NCBI GenBank assembly: GCA_009922615.1
Contig: RFVF01000001.1
Coordinates: forward strand, 1-64,000
Origin: Pseudomonadota bacterium
GTDB lineage: Bacteria; Verrucomicrobiota; Verrucomicrobiia; Limisphaerales; SXTU01
DNA length: 64,000 bases
Direction: 5' to 3'
Of the stretch, positions 9,005 to 17,303 are shown one piece after another; within the stretch, counting starts at the first letter, position 1, and each line of letters starts with the position of its first letter. Under the pieces are notes generated by a model, which ran no database searches, was not told where the DNA came from, and saw only the letters and a list, made by a program, of their open reading frames with translations. A program made the translations under genes and the position numbers.

Positions 9005-12000
9005 ATGACCGAGATTCCCAAAGCCTACGAGCCGCAGTCCGTGGAGGACAAATGGTATGACTTCTGGCAGCGCAACGGCTGCTTCACTGCCGACCCCGCG
9101 CGCGTGAGTGAAAAGCGCCCGGCCTATTCCATTGTAATCCCACCGCCGAACGTCACGGGCATGCTCCACATGGGGCACGTGCTCAACAACACCATCCAGG
9201 ACATCCTCAGCCGCAAGGCGCGTATGGACGGCAAGGAAGTCCTCTGGCTCCCCGGCACCGACCACGCCGGCATCGCCACCGAGGGCATGGTCGCCAAGCA
9301 GCTCAAGAAGGAGGAGCACAAGACCAAGCAGGACATCGGGCGCGAGGAGTTTCTCAAGCGCGTGTGGACGTGGAAGGAGAAGCACGGCGGCATCATCATC
9401 TCGCAGCTCAAGAAACTCGGCTGCTCGTGCGACTGGACGCGCGAGCGCTTCACGATGGACCCCGACTACGTGCGCAACGTGCAGCGCGTGTTCGTGGACC
9501 TCTACAAGAAGGGCCTCATCTATCGCGGCAAGCGGATGGTGAACTGGTGCCCCGCCACGCAGACCGCGCTGTCCGACGAGGAGGTGGAGATGAAGCCGCA
9601 GAAGGGCTTCATGTATCACTTCAAGGTCGAGGTGGCCGAATATGCCCCGGGTAGCAGCGGACGTGAGTCCGCTCAAACTCTTCTGGCAGCCAGTCAGAGC
9701 CGACTCACGTCGGCTGCTACAGGTGAGGAGAAGAAGGGCGGCCCCGAGATTGATTCCGAAGGTCGCGTCTGGCTGACGATTGCAACCACACGCCCGGAAA
9801 CCATCCCCGGCGACACCGCCGTGGCCGTGAACCCAAAGGACCCGCGTTACGCGCACCTCATCGGCAAGCACATCGTGCGACCGCTGCCGGCCGAGCTGCC
9901 GCGCGAGCAGAAGCTCATCCCCATCATCGGCGACGAGCACGTGGATTTTGAGTTCGGCACCGGCGTGCTCAAGGTGACGCCCGCGCACGACAAGGCGGAC
10001 TTCGACATCGGCACGCGCCACAAGCTGCCCATCGTGGACATCATGAACGCCGACGGCACGATGAACGACCTCGCCGGCGCAGACCTGCGCGGGCTGGAGC
10101 GGTTCAAGGCGCGCAAGCTGGCGTCGGAGAAGCTCGCGGAGCTGGGAGTGCTCGTGGAGGAGAAGCCTTACGAGAACAACGTCGGCTTCAGCCAGCGCGC
10201 GGACGTGCCCATCGAGCCACGCTTGAGTGAGCAGTGGTTTCTCAAGTATCCGAGCGTGGGGGTGAGCAAGGCGTGCGTGGCGGAAGGCCAGATGAAGTTC
10301 CATCCTGACCGCTGGGCGAAGGTGTATGACCACTGGCTCACGAACATTCAGGACTGGTGTATCAGCCGCCAGCTTTGGTGGGGACATCGCGTGCCGGTGT
10401 GGCATAAGCGGATTCATGTCACTGAAGACAATTGGGGGAAGACGCTGGACGCATGGGGGTGGGACGAATGGGTTGCTGGCAACTGGCAACGGCACGCCGA
10501 GTCAGACCCGAATGAAGCGACAGTCGTCAGAATGGTCCGCGTCTCGGATGGGACGGAAGTGGACCCGAAGATTCAACCCATGTCTCCGGCAGTGAAGGAG
10601 GATGAAGGCGAATATGATGTCTTCGTCGCGACACTTTCGCCCGCGCTGATCAAGAACTTCGAGAGCTGTGGCTTCACCCAAGACCCCGACGTGCTTGACA
10701 CTTGGTTCAGCTCCTGGCTCTGGCCGTTCGCCACGATGGGCTGGACCGGCGAGAAGGCCAGCGACGCCAACGCCGCAACCCTCCGCGCCTTCTACCCCAC
10801 CACCGACCTCGTCACTGGGCCGGACATCATTTTCTTCTGGGTCGCGCGCATGATCATGGCGGGCTACGAATACATGGGCGACCTGCCGTTCAAGAACGTC
10901 TATTTCACCGGCATCATCCGCGACAAGCAGGGCCGCAAGATGTCGAAGACGCTCGGCAACTCGCCCGACCCGCTCGACCTCATCGCCCGTTACGGCGCCG
11001 ACGCGCTCCGCTTCGGCACCATGCGCAGCGCGCCGCTCGGCCAGGACGTGTTGTTCGATGAAAAGGACGTCGAGCTCGGCCGCAACTTCTGCAACAAGCT
11101 CTGGAACGCCTGCCGCTTCCGCCAAATGCAGGGCGGCGAGGTGCAGGGCGAAATCAACGCCGCGCTGCTCTCTAGCGACGACCGCTGGATTCTCCTCCGC
11201 CTCGACCAGGCCATCCGCGAGGTCAGCGACGCGCTCGCGAGCTACAACTTCGCCACCGCCGTGCAATCGCTCTACCGCTTCTTCTGGAGCGAGTATTGCG
11301 ACTGGTATGTGGAGGCGAGCAAGGCTGCGTTCTTCGGCGAAGACGCCGCGCTCAAGGCGAACAAAGTCGCCGTCATCGACTTCGTCCTCTCGCACTTGCT
11401 GCGGATGTTCCACCCGTTGCTGCCGTTCATCACCGAGGAGCTGTGGCACGGGATGGGTTACTCCGCCGACATGCCGGAGGAACAGGGCGGCAAGACCATC
11501 ATGTTCGCCCGTTGGCCCAAGCCGCTTTCCGCCGAGGAGAAGGAAGCCTGGGGCCTTGACGACACCGTGGAGACGTTCGCGAACGTGAAGTTCGAGCTCG
11601 TCACGCAGGGCCGTAATCTCAAGACGCAGTTCAACATCGGCGCAGGCAAAAAGGGCAAGTTCACCCTCAAGCCCGCCGGCAATCTCGCGCCCGGCGAGGC
11701 CGAGGTGCTGCGCCTCTTGCTCAGCGCCGAGTCGCTCGACCTCGACCCGAACTTCGCGCCCAAGAAAGGCACGCCCACCGCGCTCACGAAGCTCGGGGAG
11801 CTTTACCTGCCACTCGATGGACTCGTGGACGTGGAAGTCGAGCGCGCGCGTTTGACGAAGGAACTGGCGAAGATTCAAGCCGAGATCGAGAAGGTTGAGC
11901 AGAAGCTCGCCAACCCGAGCTTCGCGCAGAAGGTTCCGGCCGCTGTGCTGGAAGAGCACAAGCAGCGCCTCGCCGACTGGCAAACGAAGCTGGCGCAGAC

Positions 12001-12028
12001 GAAGGCGGCTATCGAGGCGCTGGGCTGA
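9005..12028 (+). CDS. valS: Valyl-tRNA synthetase with extra insertions
   Basis: 1,007 residues, compared with about 870-950 in most bacteria. It charges tRNA-Val and edits misactivated threonine. Class I signatures are present: HIGH box MLHMGHVLNN near residue 53 and KMSKS box GRKMSKTLGNS near residue 643. The CP1 editing domain includes TIATTRPETIPGDTAV, and the LDTWFSS motif lies before the second catalytic half. The C-terminal ~70 residues are the Val-specific coiled-coil arm (VEVERARLTKELAKIQAEI). There are two oddities. Residues about 216-240 are encoded by a hairpin repeat inserted in frame at the start of the editing domain. The region before LDTWFSS, usually a short zinc-binding or hairpin segment, is expanded to about 100 residues with no Cys-pair ribbon. 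Both lie in surface segments, so function is probably kept. Confidence 0.95.
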   Translation: MTEIPKAYEPQSVEDKWYDFWQRNGCFTADPARVSEKRPAYSIVIPPPNVTGMLHMGHVLNNTIQDILSRKARMDGKEVLWLPGTDHAGIATEGMVAKQLKKEEHKTKQDIGREEFLKRVWTWKEKHGGIIISQLKKLGCSCDWTRERFTMDPDYVRNVQRVFVDLYKKGLIYRGKRMVNWCPATQTALSDEEVEMKPQKGFMYHFKVEVAEYAPGSSGRESAQTLLAASQSRLTSAATGEEKKGGPEIDSEGRVWLTIATTRPETIPGDTAVAVNPKDPRYAHLIGKHIVRPLPAELPREQKLIPIIGDEHVDFEFGTGVLKVTPAHDKADFDIGTRHKLPIVDIMNADGTMNDLAGADLRGLERFKARKLASEKLAELGVLVEEKPYENNVGFSQRADVPIEPRLSEQWFLKYPSVGVSKACVAEGQMKFHPDRWAKVYDHWLTNIQDWCISRQLWWGHRVPVWHKRIHVTEDNWGKTLDAWGWDEWVAGNWQRHAESDPNEATVVRMVRVSDGTEVDPKIQPMSPAVKEDEGEYDVFVATLSPALIKNFESCGFTQDPDVLDTWFSSWLWPFATMGWTGEKASDANAATLRAFYPTTDLVTGPDIIFFWVARMIMAGYEYMGDLPFKNVYFTGIIRDKQGRKMSKTLGNSPDPLDLIARYGADALRFGTMRSAPLGQDVLFDEKDVELGRNFCNKLWNACRFRQMQGGEVQGEINAALLSSDDRWILLRLDQAIREVSDALASYNFATAVQSLYRFFWSEYCDWYVEASKAAFFGEDAALKANKVAVIDFVLSHLLRMFHPLLPFITEELWHGMGYSADMPEEQGGKTIMFARWPKPLSAEEKEAWGLDDTVETFANVKFELVTQGRNLKTQFNIGAGKKGKFTLKPAGNLAPGEAEVLRLLLSAESLDLDPNFAPKKGTPTALTKLGELYLPLDGLVDVEVERARLTKELAKIQAEIEKVEQKLANPSFAQKVPAAVLEEHKQRLADWQTKLAQTKAAIEALG
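9651..9720. repeat. Inverted-repeat element B inserted in frame inside valS
   Basis: Arms 9651-9674 (GTAGCAGCGGACGTGAGTCC...) and 9697-9720 (...GACTCACGTCGGCTGCTAC) pair at 22 of 24 positions. The two mismatches are symmetric, and each arm also folds on itself (CGGAC-GTGA-GTCCG and CCGAC-TCAC-GTCGG), so the element is a double hairpin. It encodes about GSSGRESAQTLLAAS and SRLTSAAT without a stop and keeps the frame. Its architecture matches element C at 12061. Confidence 0.8.
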
Positions 12029-12060
12029 GCCCTAGAAGGTGGCACCGCGTCCGCCAAGAA

Positions 12061-12138
12061 CTGTAGCGGCGGTCTGCGACCGCCGAGGTATTGGCTAGGA
12101 CCGACGATTTCGTCGGCGCTCGCAGAGCGCCGCTACAG
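12061..12138. repeat. Inverted-repeat element C between convergent valS and cytochrome genes
   Basis: Arms 12061-12085 (CTGTAGCGGCGGTCTGCGAC...) and 12114-12138 pair at 23 of 25 positions. As in element B the mismatches are symmetric, because each arm is itself a small palindrome (GGCGGTC-TGC-GACCGCC; GGCGCTC-GCA-GAGCGCC). A third small hairpin, CCGACG-ATTT-CGTCGG, lies in the middle. It sits where a two-way terminator would be expected, but there is no T-run. Confidence 0.8.
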
Positions 12139-12220
12139 GTTTGGAACTTCGGAACGCCAAAGCAAACGGGCCAACCTGAGTGGTCGGCCCGTCTGTTGAA
12201 AACTGCTTGGAAGCTCGTCG

Positions 12221-13291
12221 TTACTTCTTCTTCTTTTTCTTCGGCTCTTCCTTCTTCTCGTCGGCCTTGGGCGCGTCGGGCTTCTTCTCGTCCTTCTTGG
12301 CGGCGGCTTCGGCTTTCTTGGCCTCCTCGGCCTTCTTGTCGGCTTCAGCCTTGGCGGCAGACGCGGCGGCGAAGGCCTTGAGGTCCGCACCGTTGTCAAT
12401 ACGGGCTGTGGGCAGAGCCTTCTTCAACTCGTCCACGCCAGCGTCCGTCACCTTCGACTCAAAGAGGTAAACGCTCTGGAGTTTTTTTAGCCCGGCAAGC
12501 TGCTTGAGGCCGGCGTCCGTGACCTGCGTGCCGACAAGGTTGAGGTATTCGAGGTTCGCCAGAGTCTTCAGGCCGGCGAGGCTGGAGTCCTTCACGGTGG
12601 CGTTGGCGAGGTTGAGGCGGCGCAGGTTGGTGAGCTTGCCAACCTTCGCGAGGTCGGCGTCGGTCAACTCAACGCCGGCGGCGTTCAGCTCAATGAGGTT
12701 GCCCACGTCCTTGATCTGGTCCCAGACCTTCGCGTCGAACTTCTTGCCGACGACGCGTAGGTTGATGTAGCGCCAGTTGCTGCCCTGCGCGATTTCGCGT
12801 GCGGAGATGCCAGCCTTGGCGAGTTCGGCGACGGCTTTGGTCTCGGCGGCGGTGGGCTTGGGCCCGGGGCCAAGGTCGGCTTCCTTCTTTCCACCGCTTG
12901 CCGCGCCTACCGCAGTCAGCTTGAGGCCTGTCGGCCAATCGGCACCGGCGTCGATCCAAGCCTTGAGCAGATCGGCGGTGGCCTTGGAAAGTGGCTCGCC
13001 TTTAGGCGGCATGATGTCGTCGTGGCCTTTGGGAAGCGTGACGACCTGATAGATGCGGCTATCGGCACCCTTGCCTGGGATGATGCCGGCCTTGCCGCTG
13101 TCGCCGCCCTTGAACGCCGCTTCCTTGCTATCGAGGCGGAGCTTGCCCTTTTGCTTGTCGGGGCCGTGGCATTCGATGCAGTTCTTGGCGAGGACGGGGC
13201 CGATGTCCTTGGCGAAGTCGGGCTTGCTGGCGGCGAAGGAAGTCGCGGCGCTCAACGCGGCGACTGTGAACAGTGACGTGGTCAGTTTCAT
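12221..13291 (-). CDS. Periplasmic c-type cytochrome fused to leucine-rich repeats
   Basis: 356 residues. A signal peptide ends at SFAAS. A single-haem domain of the planctomycete/verrucomicrobial type (PSCyt1-like) follows, with CIECH at residues 38-42 and a likely axial Met94 in DDIMPPKGEPL. A linker leads to five or so leucine-rich repeats (about residues 195-305; for example LTNLRRLNLANATV, LANLEYLNLVGTQVTDAGL). The last 50 residues are a Lys/Ala/Glu tail ending in six lysines. The haem domain suggests electron transfer or a redox sensor in the periplasm, while the repeats suggest protein binding; no partner is known. It is the last gene of a minus-strand run below the enolase-superfamily gene (gap 49 bases). 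Confidence 0.85.
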   Translation of the reverse strand: MKLTTSLFTVAALSAATSFAASKPDFAKDIGPVLAKNCIECHGPDKQKGKLRLDSKEAAFKGGDSGKAGIIPGKGADSRIYQVVTLPKGHDDIMPPKGEPLSKATADLLKAWIDAGADWPTGLKLTAVGAASGGKKEADLGPGPKPTAAETKAVAELAKAGISAREIAQGSNWRYINLRVVGKKFDAKVWDQIKDVGNLIELNAAGVELTDADLAKVGKLTNLRRLNLANATVKDSSLAGLKTLANLEYLNLVGTQVTDAGLKQLAGLKKLQSVYLFESKVTDAGVDELKKALPTARIDNGADLKAFAAASAAKAEADKKAEEAKKAEAAAKKDEKKPDAPKADEKKEEPKKKKKK

Positions 13292-13340
13292 GCTTGGTGC
13301 GATTTCAGCGAAGGTTCAGACGGAAAGCAAGGCCGGGGCT

Positions 13341-14552
13341 TCAATAGTCTGCAATGGAACCGTCCTTCAGCTTCGCCCCGGGCCATTTGTAGGTCTGCGG
13401 TTTCTTGGCCTCTTCATCGAGAATCTTCTCGACCATGTCCACACCGAGGCCCGGACCTTGCGGCAGCGCGACGTAGCCTTCTTTGTCCACCTGCCAGTCG
13501 ATGGTGGCGATGCCCCGGGGATTGAAGCCGAAGTTGGTCGGGTAGAACTCGTGAATGAGGAAGAGCGCCGTCGCGGCGATCGCGTGAATGCTCGCGGAAA
13601 TGCCCAGACTGCTCGCAGTGCAATGCGGCGCAAGCGGCGTCATGTAGGTCTCGGCCAGCGCGGCGATCTTGCGCATCTGGCTGATGCCTCCGGTGTGGCA
13701 GCAGTCGGGTTGGAGGATGTCCAGACAACGCTCCTGCAAATACGGGATGAAACCCCAGATCGTGCGGTCGCGCTCACCGGCGGCGAGCGGGATGTTGATT
13801 GCGGCCTTGAGGCGTTTGAAGACCTCGATGTTGCCGGGCACAGCGGGCTCCTCGATGAACAACAAGTCGTAGGGCTTCAACGCCCCGGCGAGTTGCATGA
13901 GCGTCGCGGGCGGCACGGCGCAATGCGCGTCGAACATCACCACGCCGTCCTGCCCGACCTTCTCGCGCGCATCGGCAATGGCCTTCACCATGCGCTGGAT
14001 GTCGGCGGGTGAACCGGCGTGTTCGTAGATGCCGTGCGGCGGGACTTTCAGCGCCTTGTTGGTGTGATACACGCGGATGCGATCACGCACCGGCCCACCG
14101 AGCAAACTGTAAACGGGCACGCCCCAGAGCTTGCCCGCGAGGTCCCACAACGCGATGTCGATGCCCGCGATGACGTGGACCATGAACGGGCCGCCGCGGA
14201 TGTCGCGGTGCGCGCGGTAGAGCTTTTGCCACAGATGCTCGATGCGCGTGGGGTTCTCGTCCTTGAGCAGCTCGAAGAGCGAAGTCATCAACGCCATGCC
14301 GACGCGCGGATCAATCGCCTTGATCTCACCCCAGCCGCTGACGCCGTGGTTGGTGTCGATGCGGATGTAAACGACGGGATTTATCCACCACATTTTGAAA
14401 CCCGTGATGCGGATCGAGGACGTCTTGTCCGCGACGGTCATGGCGGGGTTGCGCTCGGCGCTCAAGGCGTCCTGCACCATCCCAAAACCTGTGGCGGCAA
14501 GCGCGCCCAAGGCGACGAAATCCCGGCGAGAGGAAGCGGAAGGCTGATTCAT
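13341..14552 (-). CDS. Exported enolase-superfamily (mandelate racemase/muconate lactonizing type) enzyme
   Basis: 403 residues from the ATG at 14552; the upstream in-frame start adds residues that do not look like a signal. The N-terminus has a Tat-type signal (SSRRDFVALGALAATGFG). The enolase-fold core shows metal ligands in FDAHCAVPP, FIEEPAVPG and AAGERDRTIW, and a possible catalytic His in LAPHCTAS. The closest described groups are galactonate/mannonate dehydratases and RspA-like proteins, which dehydrate sugar acids. The substrate is not readable, and Tat export of such an enzyme is a trait of this phylum. It is followed by the cytochrome gene and preceded closely by the radical SAM gene. 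Confidence 0.85.
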   Translation of the reverse strand: MNQPSASSRRDFVALGALAATGFGMVQDALSAERNPAMTVADKTSSIRITGFKMWWINPVVYIRIDTNHGVSGWGEIKAIDPRVGMALMTSLFELLKDENPTRIEHLWQKLYRAHRDIRGGPFMVHVIAGIDIALWDLAGKLWGVPVYSLLGGPVRDRIRVYHTNKALKVPPHGIYEHAGSPADIQRMVKAIADAREKVGQDGVVMFDAHCAVPPATLMQLAGALKPYDLLFIEEPAVPGNIEVFKRLKAAINIPLAAGERDRTIWGFIPYLQERCLDILQPDCCHTGGISQMRKIAALAETYMTPLAPHCTASSLGISASIHAIAATALFLIHEFYPTNFGFNPRGIATIDWQVDKEGYVALPQGPGLGVDMVEKILDEEAKKPQTYKWPGAKLKDGSIADY

Positions 14553-14603
14553 GGGGCGAGTTTTCCGCCTCTCCGCCACGAATGCAAGCGCGTCCGTCAT
14601 CCG

Positions 14604-15506
14604 CTAGAAAACTTCGACGGGCAGGCCCGTTGTTGCGCGCACCGTCTGGGCAATGCGCGCCAAGCTGCGCAAGGGCAGGTGGCTGCATTCCGAGCGCGGC
14701 GTGGGCCGGTTCGCCGAGTAGATTTGCACGAGCGAGATTTTTGCGCCCGCTTCCTTCAGTTCCTTCAAGCGCTGGCTGTATTCGCGGATCTCCTGTTCCA
14801 GCGGCTCCTGGCCGCGCACCATTGGAAACAGGCTTTGGATTACCACGGGCCTTTGCTGCGCCAGGGACAGGATGTTGGCGAACACCTTGTCCAGCAGCAC
14901 GGTGGGCTGGTTGATGCGGTCCATGTAGGCCTGCGTGCCGGCGTCGAGCTTGGCCCACACTTCATCGCGCCCGGTCAGGCCCCGGATGCCCTCAATGACT
15001 TCCGGGCGGTTCAGGCCCGTCGCGTTGGTGATGAGCACGATCTTGAAGAACGGCAGCCCGCTGCGGGCGCGGACGTGCGAAACCGCCTGGACCACGTCGA
15101 GGAATACCGGGCAGAGCGTCGGCTCTCCATCGCCGCTCAAATTCACCTGCCGCAATTTCAGCAGGTCGGCCGGCAATCCTTGAAATCCCGGGGTCGTGGC
15201 CAGCGCTCCGGAATGAACCATTGCCAGCGTGCGGCTCAACTCTCCCGCCATCGCGTCCACATCCAGTTGGGCCGCTCGGCAACGATTCCGGCGATCCACC
15301 TCGCAGTATATACAGTCGAAGTTGCACTCCTGGTCCGGGTTGAGATTCACGCCGATGGACAGCCCGCGCGCGCGAGGCGACACCACGGCATACACGAAGC
15401 GGTTGCCCAGAAACTCGCGCGGCGAGCCAAAAGCCGTGCCGACCAACCGGGCCGGAACAGTTTTGTCGGCGGGCTTGCGAAGGGCAGGGGGTTCCACGGT
15501 AAGCAT
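14604..15506 (-). CDS. Radical SAM protein (COG0731-like)
   Basis: 300 residues from the ATG at 15506. The radical SAM cluster motif is CNFDCIYC (CxxxCxxC), preceded by LSIGVNLNPDQE. The SAM-binding GDGEPTL motif (VNLSGDGEPTLCP) is at about residue 133, and a strand with ITNATGLN follows. The family resembles the Fe-S oxidoreductases related to TYW1 but lacks the flavodoxin part. Its reaction is unknown. A much longer frame upstream overlaps the universal stress gene and is rejected as start. The gene lies 20 bases after the stress protein stop on the same strand, so the two are probably co-transcribed. Confidence 0.8.
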   Translation of the reverse strand: MLTVEPPALRKPADKTVPARLVGTAFGSPREFLGNRFVYAVVSPRARGLSIGVNLNPDQECNFDCIYCEVDRRNRCRAAQLDVDAMAGELSRTLAMVHSGALATTPGFQGLPADLLKLRQVNLSGDGEPTLCPVFLDVVQAVSHVRARSGLPFFKIVLITNATGLNRPEVIEGIRGLTGRDEVWAKLDAGTQAYMDRINQPTVLLDKVFANILSLAQQRPVVIQSLFPMVRGQEPLEQEIREYSQRLKELKEAGAKISLVQIYSANRPTPRSECSHLPLRSLARIAQTVRATTGLPVEVF

Positions 15507-15526
15507 GGCGTTGGCGGCAGTGGCGG

Positions 15527-16066
15527 TCAGGGGCGCAGAAACTCGTGTTCCTCTTCGCGCACCACGAGCACCGGGCACGGGGCGACGCGCGCGACGTTCT
15601 CCGTCACGCTGCCAAGGAACACATGCTTCAACCCCGTGTGACCGTGGGTCGAGATGATGATGAGATCGGCGTTCAGTTCCTTCGCAGCGGCGGCGATTTC
15701 CGAGGCGGGCCGACCGATGCGGGTCTGCTTCGTCGCCGGGACAGCGTCGCCGATCTCCTCCTTGAGGAGCTTGTCCATCGCCTGTTCGGCGGCTTCGCGG
15801 ACTTGCCCTTCCATCAGCGGCACGTCCACCACGCCAAACTCGCCGACCGCGTAATTGACCTGCGTGACAAACAGTAGCGTGAGGCTCGCGCCGAACTGCT
15901 TGGCAAACGGGATCGCGTAGCGCAACGCCTTGCGCGAACATTCCGAGAAATCCACCGGCACGAGGATTCGCTCGATGCAAAAGGGCGAAGCGGCCTTGCC
16001 GGGCAGGCCGGACTCCTTCGCCGTGAGTTCCACCACCACGCCATCGCCTGTAGGTTTGACTTTCAT
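15527..16066 (-). CDS. Universal stress protein (UspA family)
   Basis: 179 residues. One Usp domain begins at ERILVPVDFSE after a 30-residue N-terminal extension. The ATP-binding loop is present as STHGHTGLKHVFLGS followed by VTENVARVAPCPVLVV, the pattern of ATP-binding Usp proteins such as MJ0577. This suggests a nucleotide-dependent cytoplasmic stress role. It is the first gene of the minus-strand run towards the cytochrome and is divergent from the rhomboid gene. Confidence 0.9.
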   Translation of the reverse strand: MKVKPTGDGVVVELTAKESGLPGKAASPFCIERILVPVDFSECSRKALRYAIPFAKQFGASLTLLFVTQVNYAVGEFGVVDVPLMEGQVREAAEQAMDKLLKEEIGDAVPATKQTRIGRPASEIAAAAKELNADLIIISTHGHTGLKHVFLGSVTENVARVAPCPVLVVREEEHEFLRP

Positions 16067-16215
16067 GGTGGCAGCCTAGGCCGGACGGGGAAACCGACTA
16101 CACTGAGCTTGCCAAGGGATGGCCCTCCGTTGACCTCGGCAAAACAATTCCAGCGGAGCGAGCGCGAGGAAATCCTCCGTTGAAATGCGTGGTGTCCGCC
16201 GTTAGGTTCCGCGCC

Positions 16216-17127
16216 GTGCTCGACGACCGGGATTACATGCGCTCCACGGAAGGTTCCTTCCGGCGGACCATCACGTTTTACCTGATCGCGGCGATCGTGG
16301 GGCTCTTCTTCGTGCAGTGTTTCCTGCTGCTGGGCCGGTTTAATTTGGCGGACGTGCTGGCCCTGCGGCGCGAGGAACTGTTTCACGGCGAAATCTGGCG
16401 GCTGCTCACGTTTCAATTCGTCCACGAGTGCCCGTGGCCGATGCACGTGCTCTTCAACAGCGTGGGGCTCTACTTCATGGGCGTCGTGATCGAGGAGAAC
16501 TACGGCCCGCGCCATCTGCTTCGGCTGTTCTTTCTCGGCGGCACGCTCGGCGGGCTCGTGCATCTGGCGACCACCTACCTGCCGCATCAGACTTCCGTGG
16601 GCGTCATCGGTGCCTCCGGCGGCGTGCTGGCGCTGCTGGGGGCCTACGCTACGTTGAACCCCTGGCGTGAGATGTGTTTTGTGTTTTTGTTTTTCCCCGT
16701 GCGCTTGCGCGCCAGCGTGGTGCTTTGGTTTCTGCTGGGCATGGCCCTGTTCGGCATCATCTTTCCCTTCGGGGGCGTTTCCGGCGCGGCCCATCTTGGC
16801 GGCCTGCTCTTTGGCATCGGCTACGCGCGCCGCGCGCTGGGTGCCAGCGATGATTTTCCCTTGGCCAAACTGTTCAACTGGGAGGCCGTGTTGCCATCGC
16901 GGCGAAACCGTCCGTCCCGCACCTTTGAGCCCAGCCGCAGCAATGGCGGAACCAGCATTGAACTAAGCCGTCCCGCGAAGGCTGGCGAGCCATCCTCCGG
17001 CGACTTCATCAGCCGGGAAGTGGACCCCATCCTCGACAAGATTTCCGCCCACGGCATCCACAGCCTGACCGATCGTGAGCGCAAGATTCTGGAACAAGCC
17101 CGCGCGGCGATGGCGAAACGGAGTTGA
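16216..17127 (+). CDS. Rhomboid family intramembrane serine protease
   Basis: About 303 residues from a GTG at 16216 (MLDDRDYMRS..., a start seen in relatives); TTG 16180 and ATG 16237 are alternatives. Six membrane segments are visible. The catalytic dyad is Ser134 in VIGASGGVLALLG and the His in SGAAHLGGLLFG; the HVLFNSVGLYFMG helix supplies the oxyanion Asn. After the membrane domain comes a polar linker and a short conserved tail, DPILDKISAHGIHSLTDRER, found at the end of many rhomboids in this phylum and Bacteroidota. It cleaves single-span membrane proteins; the substrate is unknown. It is convergent with the formamidase gene, separated by inverted repeat D. Confidence 0.9.
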   Translation: MLDDRDYMRSTEGSFRRTITFYLIAAIVGLFFVQCFLLLGRFNLADVLALRREELFHGEIWRLLTFQFVHECPWPMHVLFNSVGLYFMGVVIEENYGPRHLLRLFFLGGTLGGLVHLATTYLPHQTSVGVIGASGGVLALLGAYATLNPWREMCFVFLFFPVRLRASVVLWFLLGMALFGIIFPFGGVSGAAHLGGLLFGIGYARRALGASDDFPLAKLFNWEAVLPSRRNRPSRTFEPSRSNGGTSIELSRPAKAGEPSSGDFISREVDPILDKISAHGIHSLTDRERKILEQARAAMAKRS

Positions 17128-17140
17128 GGCGGAAGTGTTT

Positions 17141-17303
17141 GCCGCGAAAGGGCGCAGAGAGCCCAAAGAGGAAGCAAAGGGAAACATCCAACGCTCAACG
17201 CCCAACTTTCAACGTCCAGAGAGGCAGCGAACACGCGCCGGTTGAACGTTCAGCGTTCGATGTTGGAAGCTTCCGCTTTGAGTTCTCTGCGCGCTCTCGC
17301 GGC
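17141..17303. repeat. Nested inverted-repeat element D between convergent genes
   Basis: The outer arms 17141-17168 (GCCGCGAAAGGGCGCAGAGA...) and 17276-17303 (...CTCTGCGCGCTCTCGCGGC) match at 24 of 28 positions. Inside, 17187-17214 (CCAACGCTCAACGCCCAACT...) pairs less perfectly with about 17241-17268 (GTTGAACGTTCAGCGTTCGA...). The two nested arms belong to different sequence families. The element fills the gap between the rhomboid stop (17127) and the stop codon of the formamidase gene (17303-17305), which touches the right arm. Confidence 0.75.

Noticed and set aside
8852-10495. Long minus-strand frame (547 codons) opposite valS
   Set aside because: Antisense shadow of valS; its repeat-like peptides come from elements A and B.
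14604-15980. Longer radical SAM reading frame
   Set aside because: The first ~158 codons run over the universal stress gene on the same strand in another frame; the ATG at 15506 is the natural start.
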